Positions 9,327-18,616 of a stretch of 64,000 nt of DNA are shown here, piece after piece; positions within the stretch are counted from its first letter, which is position 1; the number at the start of each line of letters is the position of its first letter. Where the stretch lies: assembly GCF_002076895.1 (NCBI RefSeq), contig NZ_CP020465.1, forward strand, positions 3,906,001 through 3,970,000, written 5' to 3'. Made by a program: the position numbers and the translations under genes. The notes beneath the pieces are model-generated. The model did not search any database, was not told the DNA's origin, and was given only the letters and a program-made list of their open reading frames with translations. This stretch comes from Cognaticolwellia beringensis (GTDB taxonomy: Bacteria > Pseudomonadota > Gammaproteobacteria > Enterobacterales > Alteromonadaceae).

Positions 9327-10390
9327 TATTTCTTCACTCCTAAATTATGTCCGTAAGTGCGTGGGCGAGTATATTGGTCAATTAATGGTGCAGCCATATT
9401 ACAAAGTAAAACGGCAAAAGCGATGGCATCAGGATAACCGCCAAACTTTCTGATCAAATAAACCAATAAGCCAGCAAGTGCACCAAAGACTAATCGACCT
9501 TTAACACTTGTTGCTCCAGAAACTGGGTCAGTTAGGATGAAAAAAGCGCCTAACATAGTTGCACCAGTAAACCAGTGAAACATGGTTGAAGCACTACTGT
9601 CAGGACTAATAATGAAGCCAATAAAGCTACAAACAAACAAGCTTGCTAAAAAGCTTACAGGAGTTGTCCAGTGAATCGCTTTTTTACTCAGTAAAAATAG
9701 TCCACCAAGTAAAAAACCCGCATTTATCCATTCCCAGCCGATACCAAAGTGCTTTCCTATAACGGGGTCGTTCATACTTTCAACTACTGTTAGGCCAAGC
9801 GTAATGTTAGTTTTTACGGTATCGAGCGGGGTTGCCATGGTAAAGCCATCAATGTGCGTGCGAATTTGTTCAACAGAATAGCCTTGAGGCGTATAACCGG
9901 AGAAAATAACCGCGAGTGTGTCATTAAATTGTATATCCATCGCCAGTAATGATAATGGTGGTTGCCACTGCGTCATTTGGACAGGAAATGATATCAACAA
10001 CATGACATAAGCTGCCATAGCAGGGTTAAACGGGTTGTGGCCTAAACCACCATAAAGCTGTTTAACCACTACAATAGCAAATAAACTCCCGATAATAGTA
10101 ATCCACCAAGGCGCTAAAGCAGGTAAACTTATACCTAATAAAACAGCGGTTAATATGGCACTTCCGTCAAATAACTGAGTTGTTATTTTTTTATCTCGTA
10201 GTGATAACACCGTAAATTCAGCAACAATGGCGGTAATTACGGCTAATAAAATATGAATTAAGTTACCCCAACCAAAGAAATACCATTGAGCAAATATGCC
10301 TGGAATTGCGGCATAAATTACCAGCCTCATCAGGGCCGATGTTTCACTTTGTTGATGATTATGCGGAGAACTTGCTATCCAAAATGCCAT
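9326..10390 (-). CDS. rsxD: Electron transport complex subunit RsxD (RnfD)
   Basis: A 354-residue polytopic membrane subunit homologous to NqrB. The covalent FMN site is present as DPVSGATSVKGRLVFGA, with the Thr of SGAT as attachment residue. YGGLGHNPFNPAMAAYVMLLISFP is the conserved central segment. Hydrophobic helices cover most of the sequence. It begins 9 bp after rsxC and is coupled to rsxG by a one-base overlap. Confidence 0.95.
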   Translation of the reverse strand: MAFWIASSPHNHQQSETSALMRLVIYAAIPGIFAQWYFFGWGNLIHILLAVITAIVAEFTVLSLRDKKITTQLFDGSAILTAVLLGISLPALAPWWITIIGSLFAIVVVKQLYGGLGHNPFNPAMAAYVMLLISFPVQMTQWQPPLSLLAMDIQFNDTLAVIFSGYTPQGYSVEQIRTHIDGFTMATPLDTVKTNITLGLTVVESMNDPVIGKHFGIGWEWINAGFLLGGLFLLSKKAIHWTTPVSFLASLFVCSFIGFIISPDSSASTMFHWFTGATMLGAFFILTDPVSGATSVKGRLVFGALAGLLVYLIRKFGGYPDAIAFAVLLCNMAAPLIDQYTRPRTYGHNLGVKK

Positions 10391-10399
10391 GGTACTTAT

Positions 10400-12862
10400 T
10401 TACTCTGAAGTTGATGATTTATCGGATGAAGCAGCCAGTTTTTTGGCTTTCGCTTTAGCGACTGCGGCTGCAATTCGCGCTTTTTTATTTGCAGCACTTG
10501 CAGCTTGTGTTGCTAGTACACGTTTATCTTCACTTTCTTTCGATTCTGATATCGTGCTTAATGGTATATCAGATGTCTGCTGAGACTTTACAGCCAATTT
10601 CTTTGCTTTCGCTTTAGCTACTGCAGCAGCTATCTTAGCTTTTCTATCTACGTTTGAACTGTCAATGGCATTAACCGTCAGGGGTTCACCGTTGTCTTCA
10701 TTTTCGCTCAAATGGTCGATATTTATAATTTCTGTTGCTGTTATTTCTGTTTTATTTGGCGTTTTTTCTGCATTTTCAAGCACTGGTTCAGTGTTTAAAA
10801 TTGCGTCTGCGTCTGCTTTTGCTTTTACCTTTAACTTAGCTTTGGCAATAGCGGCGGCAACTTTAGCTTTTTTATTTCCTGCTTCGTTGTCATTTTCCTC
10901 GGTAGTCGACTCATTGGCAATTACATCAGGTTTTAATATCTGACTTGCTTCCACGGTAGGTTCAGCTGGAATATTTTCATTGCTTGATGCTGCTTCAGCT
11001 TTGCGTTTTTTTGCCTTAGCTTTAGCAATAGCGGCAGCAACTTTAGCTTTTTTATCTATAACAACGGGCGCAGCTTGCGCTAATGACGTTGAGCTAGGCG
11101 ACTCATTGTCTTGTAGAGTATCTAACGAATCTATTTTTGCTTGGTTTTTCTGTACTAATTTTTTCGCTTTTGCTCTTGCTATAGCATTAGCGACCTGGCT
11201 TTTACTGTTATCATTTTGTGCTGCGGTCACTGTCGATGCGGCGCTTGTATCCATAGGATTATCTGCAGTATTGGCAGCAGTATTGGTTGATAAGCTCGCT
11301 TGGGCTTTTTTGGCTTTTACGCGAGCTAATGCGTCAGCCACTGCAGACTTTTCTGATTTTGCTGCTGTGGTGCCTGAATTCATTCTGGCTTTGCGAGCTT
11401 CAGCGGCAATTTTATGTTTCTCTGCACGGGCAATTTTTTCTCGCTCAAGCCTTAGTTTACGTGCTTCAAATCTTACTTTGGCTTTTTCGGCTTTAATGTC
11501 GAGTAACTTTTGTTGACGAATTTCAGCTTTCGCAACTCGATAATAATGCACTAACGGAATTTGACTTGGACATACATAAGCACACGCGCCACATTCAATA
11601 CAATCAAATAAGTTCAGTTTCGTTAGCTGTGGCTGATCTTTTGCTTTCGCACTCCATTGCAATTCTTGTGGTAATAACTGTGCAGGGCATACATCGGCAC
11701 ATTGGCCACAACGAATACATTCTACCTCTTTACTGCTGGTAGAGGAAAAAGGTGAAGCTATTTCAATTTCACTGGGTGCTAAGATACAGTTAGTGCTTTT
11801 TATCACTGGCACTTGATCATGCGGTAAACTAAAGCCCATCATAGGGCCACCCATAATTAAGTGTCGTTTTTCGCTGTTTTGATAGCCACATTGGTTGGTT
11901 AGAAATCCAACGGGTGTGCCAATAAGTGCCCATATATTTTGTGGTTTTTCGAGCGCTTGCCCGCTAACAGTAACAACACGTTTTATTAATGGTGTATCGT
12001 TAATAACAGCGTCAGCAATAGCAAAGCAAGTAGCAACGTTTTGCATTACTATCCCTAAAGAACTTGGTAATACGCCCGACGGTACTTCTTGACCTGTTAA
12101 TATTTGAATAAGTTGCTTTTCGCCACCACTCGGGTATTTTGTCGGTATAACACAAACTTTTATATTCTCGATATCTGCTGTGGCTTTTTGTAAGGCCTCA
12201 ATGGCTTTGGGTTTGTTATCTTCAATACCAATAAGAATATGTTTCGGCGTTAATAAATGGTCGACAATTTTAATACCATCTAAAATAGTTGGGCTATGCT
12301 CTTGGATCAATAAGTCATCAGCGGTGATATAGGGTTCGCACTCAGCAGCATTAATGATGAGATAGTCAATTTTAGCTAAAGTGCTGACTTTTACTTGCGT
12401 AGGAAAGCCTGCGCCGCCCATACCTGAAATACCTGCATTCGCTATTTTTTCTAAGATTTGTGCTTTGCTTAATAACTGAAAGTCAGGACAAATATGTCGT
12501 TGTTTCCAAGTGTCCTGGCCGTCAGGAGTGAGTATTATACAAGTTTCGCTTAAGCCTGAAGGATGGGGGATTGCCATCGACTTAATTGCCGTAATGGTGC
12601 CACTAGTCGGTGCATGTACCGGCAAAGACATTGGAGTGTCACTGGCACTTAATGCTTGCCCTTTAAGCACTTTGTCGCCAACCTTGATAATTAAATCACC
12701 GGCTTGACCAATATGTTGGCGAATAGGGATGATTAATTGTTCTGGTATCTGCGCACTTGCAATAGGTTTGTTACAGGTGAGAAACTTTTGCTCAGGCGGA
12801 TGTATGCCGCCATGAAACTGCCAGAAATTTCCTCGTTGTATACGTTCAATTACCGATTCCAC
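10400..12862 (-). CDS. rsxC: Electron transport complex subunit RsxC (RnfC) with long Ala/Lys repeat tail
   Basis: The 820-residue NADH-side subunit. The N-terminal half holds the NuoF-like Rossmann and SLBB regions (GAGDLIIKVGDKV-like, GISGMGGAGFPTQVK, INAAECEPYITADD). Two ferredoxin-type [4Fe-4S] motifs follow at about residues 375-430: CIRCGQCADVCPAQ and CIECGACAYVCPSQ. Beyond residue 460 the protein becomes a charged, low-complexity tail with six related modules of the type KAKVAAAIAKAKAKK, separated by acidic spacers rich in Ser, Asn and Glu. Such a tail is known in other RsxC proteins; its function is unsettled. It is located 12 bp after rsxB. Confidence 0.95.
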   Translation of the reverse strand: MESVIERIQRGNFWQFHGGIHPPEQKFLTCNKPIASAQIPEQLIIPIRQHIGQAGDLIIKVGDKVLKGQALSASDTPMSLPVHAPTSGTITAIKSMAIPHPSGLSETCIILTPDGQDTWKQRHICPDFQLLSKAQILEKIANAGISGMGGAGFPTQVKVSTLAKIDYLIINAAECEPYITADDLLIQEHSPTILDGIKIVDHLLTPKHILIGIEDNKPKAIEALQKATADIENIKVCVIPTKYPSGGEKQLIQILTGQEVPSGVLPSSLGIVMQNVATCFAIADAVINDTPLIKRVVTVSGQALEKPQNIWALIGTPVGFLTNQCGYQNSEKRHLIMGGPMMGFSLPHDQVPVIKSTNCILAPSEIEIASPFSSTSSKEVECIRCGQCADVCPAQLLPQELQWSAKAKDQPQLTKLNLFDCIECGACAYVCPSQIPLVHYYRVAKAEIRQQKLLDIKAEKAKVRFEARKLRLEREKIARAEKHKIAAEARKARMNSGTTAAKSEKSAVADALARVKAKKAQASLSTNTAANTADNPMDTSAASTVTAAQNDNSKSQVANAIARAKAKKLVQKNQAKIDSLDTLQDNESPSSTSLAQAAPVVIDKKAKVAAAIAKAKAKKRKAEAASSNENIPAEPTVEASQILKPDVIANESTTEENDNEAGNKKAKVAAAIAKAKLKVKAKADADAILNTEPVLENAEKTPNKTEITATEIINIDHLSENEDNGEPLTVNAIDSSNVDRKAKIAAAVAKAKAKKLAVKSQQTSDIPLSTISESKESEDKRVLATQAASAANKKARIAAAVAKAKAKKLAASSDKSSTSE

Positions 12863-12874
12863 CCAAACCTCTTC

Positions 12875-13429
12875 TTAATCTATCTGTACTACAGGAATAC
12901 TATTTAGATCCCATTGCCAGTTTTGTGTTGTTGTGGCAACTGGGATCATTTCTATACAATCTACTGGGCATGGGGCAACACATAGGTCGCAACCAGTACA
13001 TTCGTCCGCAATTATTGTATGCATTTGTTTGGTTGTGCCGATGATGGCGTCAACAGGACAAGCCTGAATACACTTGGTACAACCAATGCAATCTTCTTCA
13101 ATAATAAAAGCTACTTTAGGTGAATTATCTGTTTCGTGATTCTCATCTAAAGGCTGAACTTCAACTCCCATTAAATCTGCTATTTTTTTTATGGTATCTT
13201 CACCGCCAGGGGCGCACTTATTTATAGCTTCCCCATTAGCGACTGCTTCTGCATAAGGTTTACATCCAGGGTAACCACATTGACCACATTGTGTTTGTGG
13301 GAGAAGCGCGTCTAATTGCTCAGCAAGAGGATCACCAATAACTTTAAACTGTACAGAGGCGAAACCTAATAAGGCGCCAAACAATGCGGCAATAACACCG
13401 ACGACTAATATTGCGATGAGTGTGCTCAT
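12875..13429 (-). CDS. rsxB: Electron transport complex subunit RsxB (RnfB), polyferredoxin
   Basis: The 184 residues begin with one transmembrane helix ([21 protein letters not shown]). A 4-Cys cluster follows with the pattern [15 protein letters not shown]. Two ferredoxin motifs come next, [16 protein letters not shown] and [16 protein letters not shown], so three [4Fe-4S] clusters are expected. RsxB moves electrons between RsxC and the membrane flavin subunits. The start shares a base with the rsxA stop. Confidence 0.96.
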   Translation of the reverse strand: MSTLIAILVVGVIAALFGALLGFASVQFKVIGDPLAEQLDALLPQTQCGQCGYPGCKPYAEAVANGEAINKCAPGGEDTIKKIADLMGVEVQPLDENHETDNSPKVAFIIEEDCIGCTKCIQACPVDAIIGTTKQMHTIIADECTGCDLCVAPCPVDCIEMIPVATTTQNWQWDLNSIPVVQID

Positions 13430-14010
13430 TAAAACTTAACCAATCCTGTAAAGCCCATGAATGCTAGTGACATTAAACCCGCGGTGATCATGGCAATAGC
13501 CGAACCTTTGAAGGGGGCAGGGACATCGGCATTGGCTAATTTTTCACGCATGGCTGAAAACATAATCAATACCAAAGAAAAACCAACAGCAGCACCGAAA
13601 CCATAAATAATTGATTCAAAGAAATTATGTTGTTCATAAAGATTCAACAATGCAACACCAAGCACGGCACAATTAGTGGTGATCAGTGGAAGAAAAATAC
13701 CTAATAAGCGGTATAAATTAGCACTAGTTTTATGAACAACCATTTCAGTAAATTGTACGACAACGGCAATGACTAAAATAAAGGTCATTGTCGTTAAATA
13801 TTCCAAACCTAACGGTGCAAGAATATAACTATTTACGATATAGCTGAGTAATGACGCTAGTGTCATGACAAAGGTTGTCGCAAAAGACATACCTATGGCG
13901 GTTTCAGTTCTAGACGACACGCCCATAAATGGACATAAGCCAAGAAACTTAACCAAGACAAAGTTATTTACTAATACTGTGCCAACAAGTAGCAAGAGAT
14001 AATCAGTCAT
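13429..14010 (-). CDS. rsxA: Electron transport complex subunit RsxA (RnfA)
   Basis: A 193-residue, six-helix inner-membrane subunit homologous to NqrE. Conserved motifs are [17 protein letters not shown] and [16 protein letters not shown], each with the Cys used for the intramembrane [2Fe-2S] cluster shared with RsxE. First gene of rsxABCDGE-nth. In E. coli the complex reduces SoxR; in other species the homologous Rnf couples NADH and ferredoxin. Nothing in the window (such as soxR) decides between these roles. Confidence 0.96.
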   Translation of the reverse strand: MTDYLLLLVGTVLVNNFVLVKFLGLCPFMGVSSRTETAIGMSFATTFVMTLASLLSYIVNSYILAPLGLEYLTTMTFILVIAVVVQFTEMVVHKTSANLYRLLGIFLPLITTNCAVLGVALLNLYEQHNFFESIIYGFGAAVGFSLVLIMFSAMREKLANADVPAPFKGSAIAMITAGLMSLAFMGFTGLVKF

Positions 14011-14042
14011 TCGATCAATATTTTACCGTGAAAATTCGCACT

Positions 14043-14071
14043 ATTATCCGTGTTTATCTAGCAATAAACAA
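14043..14071 (-). promoter_or_regulatory. Candidate sigma-70 promoter of rsxABCDGE-nth
   Basis: On the minus strand a TTGTTT -35 (14066-14071), a 17-base spacer and a GATAAT -10 (14043-14048) lie about 32 bp before the rsxA start. The -10 is strong and the -35 weak. Confidence 0.45.
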
Positions 14072-14181
14072 CATACGAACAGTAGGGATATTCATTTTAA
14101 TGTTGAGTTATTTAAATGTGCGAGTGAAACTGTATTAAAGTTAACCAAGGAAGCGGTAGAAAATGTTTTCTAAACACCTTT

Positions 14182-14218
14182 AAAAAAACTAAAGCCACTA
14201 GAATATAGTGGCTTTAGT
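14182..14218 (-). terminator. Terminator of the GGDEF-EAL gene
   Basis: A perfect 13-bp stem (14188-14200 with 14206-14218, 5-base loop) is followed on the minus strand by six T (plus-strand A-run at 14182-14187). It isolates the gene from rsxA. Confidence 0.85.
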
Positions 14219-14236
14219 TGAAGGTATATAAACTAA

Positions 14237-16123
14237 CTATACTGAAGATATAGTTCTGGGCTTACCAATATAGAAACCCTGGCAGCCATCAACAAATAGT
14301 TTTTCAAGCATAAATTTCTCTTCTTGGCTTTCAACACTTTCTGCCAACACGCTAATACTTAGTCTGTGTGCTAAGTCGACCATCAAACGCATAAAATATT
14401 GATTGTTTTTGTCTTCGTCAATATCACGAGTATAGGTGCTATCCATTTTTATAAAATCAGGTTTTAAATCTCTGAAAAATTTAAAAGAGGTTAATCCTAT
14501 ACCAAAGCGTTCAACGGTAATTCGGGCACCAACTCTATGGACCATATCAATAAAGTTTTTACTGGTTTTTATATTTTGCTGTAAACCACTCTCGGTGATT
14601 TCAAAAACAAGTTTTGAAGCAATTATGTTATCTCGCAATAAACGTCTTTCTAACCAAATCAGGAAGTGACCGTCGTTAATAGAGCGTGCGCTAACGTTAA
14701 TACCAAAGAAGTTATCGTGCATGTTTCTGTTGGCAATTTCTTTAATTGCAGCTTCTATAATCATTTGGTCGACAGCCACGATTTTGTCGAGTTTTTCTGC
14801 CATCGCAAAGAAAGAAGCGGTAGGTAAAATATCATCATTACTATTTAAAAAGCGTGTCAGGATTTCTCCATAGACTCGATTGTTAGGGCTACTTGGCTTG
14901 ATCGGTTGAACAAGTAAATTAACTCTTTGGTTTGCAATGACACTATCAATTTCTTGGCGCCAATTTTGATTGCCGTAACTTGCGCTACTGTTATCTAAAA
15001 TACTGGTATCAGTTTGAGCGTACCATGCGTTAACGCTTTGCGTTTGCGCTACGCTAATACCGGTATCAGCTAATGCTAAAAGTTCACCCAGTGGTTTGTC
15101 ATTATCAAAGTAAACTAATCCGGTATAGCCAACTGAATCTAGATCTGAGGCTTGCTGATATCGGTTAAAGCTTGCGGTTAATTCTGTCGCAAATGTTTCA
15201 GCACTTTTTAAGCTAATATTGGGGATTAATGTCGCAAAGTCAGAACTATTTAATCTAAAGACCTGTGCACCTTTATAGCGACTGATAGCATTTTTCATTA
15301 TATCGGCAACTTTGCGGATATAAGTATCACCTTCGTGGTAACCGTGAATTTGGTTAATAGTTTGTAATTCAGAACAACGAGTAATAGATAAAACACCGAA
15401 ATCTGAACGGTTATCAGCATTTTCAAAAAATTGAACAAAGCGGTTACGGTTTTCTAATTTAGTGACCGGTTCAATATAGGCGTCTTTCTCTAATAAGGCT
15501 GTTGCGGTAATTTTACTCGCAATAAGTGCTCTAAGTGCTATTAAACTTTGCTCAATATTAGGTAAAGTAACTTCATGCTTATTAACTTCATCAGTGCCTT
15601 CTTTGCCTTCAATAATCAGCGTAAGATCTTGCTTAACTTGCTTATCAATTCTATCTGCAAATCGACGCGATCTTGCAATACTCAATGGTGCTGAAAAAAT
15701 AGTAAATAATAGCGTAATAATAAACACAGCTAAAACGGTCGTGCGCAAAAAGATTAAATTAGCGCTTACATCTAATTGAAATTGTATAATTAAGCTTGAA
15801 TTAGGTAATGTAACTTGGCTAACTGGTGACAAAATAAACTCGTCGATAAACGTAGGTTTCTTTTGCTCGTTGACAATGACTTCACCTTCTATATTGATAA
15901 TATTTATAAAGTGATAAGCGTTAAATATAGGAAGTTGCTTAGCAAGTGACTCACTTTTTCCAAAATCTATTTGTTTGTCTAAAGTGAGTAAAATCTGTTG
16001 ATGTTGGCTTTGCTGCGTTGATATTTGTGTTGCCAATAACACAGCGCCAGCTAACGCTACGCAGGCACTAAAGCCGATAGCAAAAAGAAAGTTTCTTAAA
16101 AGTAATTGAGAATATGTATACAT
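14237..16123 (-). CDS. Degenerate GGDEF-EAL membrane protein, CsrD-like
   Basis: The 628 residues have an N-terminal transmembrane helix (about 10-32), a short extracytoplasmic segment, a second helix (about 128-150), a linker, a GGDEF domain (about 225-375) and an EAL domain (about 395-625). Both active-site signatures are degraded. The GGDEF position reads RLNSSDF, comparable to HRSDF in E. coli CsrD, and the EAL position reads GEILTRF; the DDFG loop is replaced by VERFGIGLTSF. Cyclic-di-GMP synthesis or hydrolysis is therefore unlikely. CsrD acts as an adaptor for RNase E decay of CsrB/C RNAs, and the architecture and motif decay suggest the same here. It is monocistronic. Confidence 0.72.
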   Translation of the reverse strand: MYTYSQLLLRNFLFAIGFSACVALAGAVLLATQISTQQSQHQQILLTLDKQIDFGKSESLAKQLPIFNAYHFINIINIEGEVIVNEQKKPTFIDEFILSPVSQVTLPNSSLIIQFQLDVSANLIFLRTTVLAVFIITLLFTIFSAPLSIARSRRFADRIDKQVKQDLTLIIEGKEGTDEVNKHEVTLPNIEQSLIALRALIASKITATALLEKDAYIEPVTKLENRNRFVQFFENADNRSDFGVLSITRCSELQTINQIHGYHEGDTYIRKVADIMKNAISRYKGAQVFRLNSSDFATLIPNISLKSAETFATELTASFNRYQQASDLDSVGYTGLVYFDNDKPLGELLALADTGISVAQTQSVNAWYAQTDTSILDNSSASYGNQNWRQEIDSVIANQRVNLLVQPIKPSSPNNRVYGEILTRFLNSNDDILPTASFFAMAEKLDKIVAVDQMIIEAAIKEIANRNMHDNFFGINVSARSINDGHFLIWLERRLLRDNIIASKLVFEITESGLQQNIKTSKNFIDMVHRVGARITVERFGIGLTSFKFFRDLKPDFIKMDSTYTRDIDEDKNNQYFMRLMVDLAHRLSISVLAESVESQEEKFMLEKLFVDGCQGFYIGKPRTISSV

Positions 16124-16327
16124 ATAATTCCAAAGTGCCTGTGTACTGTTATTAAGGTAGCAAATGAATAGCCGTTAATGTTTTTTAACATAAACTGGAC
16201 TAATTTACTAACTATCTGATAATGCCGCAATAATTATTATGCTTATGTTATCTAAAATTTTTGATATTTCTACCTAATGATCTCGGTGAGTTAACAATAA
16301 TAAGCTACACTGGCTTCGAAAATTAAC

Positions 16328-16356
16328 TTGCTATGGAAAGAGCAACTCTATATAAT
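16328..16356 (+). promoter_or_regulatory. Sigma-70 promoter of the rimP-nusA-infB operon
   Basis: TTGCTA (16328-16333), a 17-base spacer and a perfect TATAAT (16351-16356). Initiation near 16363 would give a leader of about 245 bases before rimP that contains two terminator-like hairpins. Confidence 0.7.
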
Positions 16357-16482
16357 TTGCGCAGCTTTAATATAGCAATATCTCACTGAAAAGATTTTTA
16401 TCGAAGTTTGATAACAGTCTAAGATATTGTTGTACAGAACCAAGAGAGTTATTGCTTGGTTTACATCGTGGGTTCAGTGAAT

Positions 16483-16507
16483 AAGCCCCGCGTATTGGGG
16501 CTTTTTT
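16483..16507 (+). terminator. Leader terminator 1 upstream of rimP
   Basis: A 7-bp G/C-rich stem (AAGCCCC 16483-16489 with GGGGCTT 16497-16503) with the T-run at 16502-16507. It lies inside the presumed leader of the operon and so may act as an attenuator. Confidence 0.75.
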
Positions 16508-16554
16508 GTATCTTAACTTTGTGAAAAGGTGCAATAGCAGCAAGGTATATCGCT

Positions 16555-16574
16555 GGGCTTTAAGCCCTTTTTTT
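16555..16574 (+). terminator. Leader terminator 2 upstream of rimP
   Basis: GGGC (16555-16558) pairs with GCCC (16564-16567) over a 5-base loop, followed by seven T. It ends 33 bases before the rimP start and is shorter than the first leader hairpin. Confidence 0.6.
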
Positions 16575-16607
16575 GTTTCTGGACTCTTCCAAATTGGAGA
16601 AAAGTGA

Positions 16608-17069
16608 TTGGCTAAATTTGAACACAAATTAACCGCAATGTTACGTCCTGCCGTTGAAGAAACGGGTAAGGAATTATTAGGCGTTGAATTTATCAGTGCC
16701 GGCAACCATTCGGTTTTACGATTATTTATCGACCATGAAAATGGTATCGATGTTGATGACTGCGCAGAAGTTAGTCGTCAAGTAGGGGCTATTCTAGATG
16801 TAGAAGACCCGATCAGTAGTGAATATAGCTTAGAAGTTTCATCACCTGGGCTTGATCGCCCACTTTTTGACAAAGCGCACTTTGAGGCGGTTGTTGATGA
16901 AACAGTAGAAGTGAAAATTTCTATGCCATTGAATGGCCGTCGTAAATTCAAAGGCAAATTAGTTGCCGTTGATAACGATAGTTTAATTGTAATGGTGGAT
17001 AACGAGGAGTATGTACTTGTTATTAGTAACATTGACAAGGCACACCTTGTTTTTAACCATCGTAAATAA
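16608..17069 (+). CDS. rimP: Ribosome maturation factor RimP
   Basis: A 153-residue 30S assembly factor. Recognisable segments are GIDVDDCAEVSRQVGAILDVEDPI and LEVSSPGLDRPLF, both hallmarks of the family, with a C-terminal SH3-like domain (NGRRKFKGKL, VMVDNEEYVLVISNIDKAHL). The start is TTG at 16608, selected because GGAGA (16596-16600) is correctly spaced and because E. coli RimP also uses a TTG start at this position. First gene of rimP-nusA-infB. Confidence 0.95.
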   Translation: MAKFEHKLTAMLRPAVEETGKELLGVEFISAGNHSVLRLFIDHENGIDVDDCAEVSRQVGAILDVEDPISSEYSLEVSSPGLDRPLFDKAHFEAVVDETVEVKISMPLNGRRKFKGKLVAVDNDSLIVMVDNEEYVLVISNIDKAHLVFNHRK

Positions 17070-17098
17070 ATTTAAAATACTGAGAAAGGCTAACTAGC

Positions 17099-18595
17099 AT
17101 GAGTAAGGAAATATTACTGGTCGTAGATGCTGTTTCTAATGAAAAGGCATTACCACGAGAAAGCATTTTTGAAGCGATGGAAACAGCTTTAGAAACAGCG
17201 ACAAAAAAGAAATATGAAGGTGACATTTTAGTTCGTGTAAGTATTGACCGTGCAACAGGTGAATTTGACACTTTCCGTCGTTGGTTAATCGTTGATGAAA
17301 GCGACACTCCGATGGAAAACCCATATTCTGAGATTAGTTTAGCGGCTGCGCAATATGATGATCCAGAATTAAACGTTGGTGACTTTGTCGAAGATCAAAT
17401 TGAATCTGTTAAGTTTGACCGTGTAACAACGCAAACAGCTAAACAGGTTATTGTACAAAAAATTCGTGAAGCAGAACGCGGACTTATTGTTGATGCTTAT
17501 CAAGAGCAAATTGGTGAAATCATTACAGGTGTAGTGAAAAAAGCCAGTCGTGATAGCGTAATTTTAGATCTTGGTAATAATGCTGAAGCGATTATTTATC
17601 GTGACGACATGTTACCACGCGAAAGTTTTCGTCCAGGCGATCGTATTCGTGGTTTACTTTATGAAATTAAACCAGAAGCACGTGGTGCACAATTATTTGT
17701 AAGCCGTACAAAACCTGAGATGTTAATTGAACTTTTCCGTGTTGAAGTACCAGAAATTGGTGAAGAAATGCTTGAGATCAAAGGCGCAGCACGCGACCCT
17801 GGTTCTCGCGCTAAAATTTCAGTAAAAAGTAACGACAAGCGTATCGACCCTGTTGGCGCGTGTGTTGGTATGCGTGGTTCGCGTGTACAAGCCGTTTCAA
17901 GTGAGTTAGGCGGCGAACGTGTTGATATCGTTTTATATGATGACAACCCAGCACAATACGTGATCAATGCAATGGCACCAGCTGAAGTGGCTTCTATCAT
18001 TGTTGATGAAGACAAAAACACCATGGATATTGCCGTTGAAGAAGGCAACTTAGCCATGGCGATTGGTCGTAGTGGTCAAAATATACGTTTAGCTAGCCAG
18101 TTAACAGGCTGGGAACTTAACGTAATGACTGTTGCTGACATGAACGAGAAACACCAAGCTGAAAACGATAAAGTATTAACGCTATTTATTGACAAGCTAG
18201 ATCTTGATGAAGATTTTGCTTTGATGTTAGTAGAAGAAGGCTTTACCTCGTTAGAAGAAATTGCCTACGTACCTGTTGCCGAAATGCTAGATATTGATGG
18301 CATGGACGAAGACACTGTTGAAGAATTGCGCGAACGTGCAAAAGCGGCAATTACGACTCAAGCACTTGCAAGTGAAGAAACACTTGAAGGTGCAGAACCT
18401 GCAGAAGATTTATTAAATCTTGCCGGTTTAGAACGCCATTTAGCGTTTGTATTAGCAAGTCGTGGTATTACAACTTTAGAACATCTTGCTGAGCAAGGTG
18501 TTGATGAAATATCCGACATTGAAGAATTAGATGAAACCAAAGCGGGCGAGCTAATTATGGCTGCACGTAATATTTGTTGGTTTAACGAAGAATAA
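17099..18595 (+). CDS. nusA: Transcription termination/antitermination factor NusA
   Basis: The 498 residues comprise an N-terminal RNA polymerase-binding domain (1-125), an S1 domain (about 130-200, [21 protein letters not shown]), KH1 and KH2 ([22 protein letters not shown], and [21 protein letters not shown]), and two C-terminal acidic helix-hairpin repeats (AR1 and AR2) found in gammaproteobacterial NusA. It modulates pausing, termination and antitermination. The start is preceded by GAGAAAGG. In E. coli NusA autoregulates this operon, which would fit the leader hairpins upstream. Confidence 0.97.
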   Translation: MSKEILLVVDAVSNEKALPRESIFEAMETALETATKKKYEGDILVRVSIDRATGEFDTFRRWLIVDESDTPMENPYSEISLAAAQYDDPELNVGDFVEDQIESVKFDRVTTQTAKQVIVQKIREAERGLIVDAYQEQIGEIITGVVKKASRDSVILDLGNNAEAIIYRDDMLPRESFRPGDRIRGLLYEIKPEARGAQLFVSRTKPEMLIELFRVEVPEIGEEMLEIKGAARDPGSRAKISVKSNDKRIDPVGACVGMRGSRVQAVSSELGGERVDIVLYDDNPAQYVINAMAPAEVASIIVDEDKNTMDIAVEEGNLAMAIGRSGQNIRLASQLTGWELNVMTVADMNEKHQAENDKVLTLFIDKLDLDEDFALMLVEEGFTSLEEIAYVPVAEMLDIDGMDEDTVEELRERAKAAITTQALASEETLEGAEPAEDLLNLAGLERHLAFVLASRGITTLEHLAEQGVDEISDIEELDETKAGELIMAARNICWFNEE

Positions 18596-18616
18596 CTCAC
18601 CGGGAGAATTATATAG

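Noticed and set aside
10389..11516. Long plus-strand frames opposite the RsxC repeat tail.
   Set aside because: They are antisense shadows of the Ala/Lys-rich tail, with no ribosome-binding sites and no family resemblance.
16357..16607. tRNA-Met gene expected upstream of rimP.
   Set aside because: No cloverleaf, CCA end or GGTTCGA T-loop in an appropriate arrangement was found; only the GGTTCA-like string at 16471 without matching arms.
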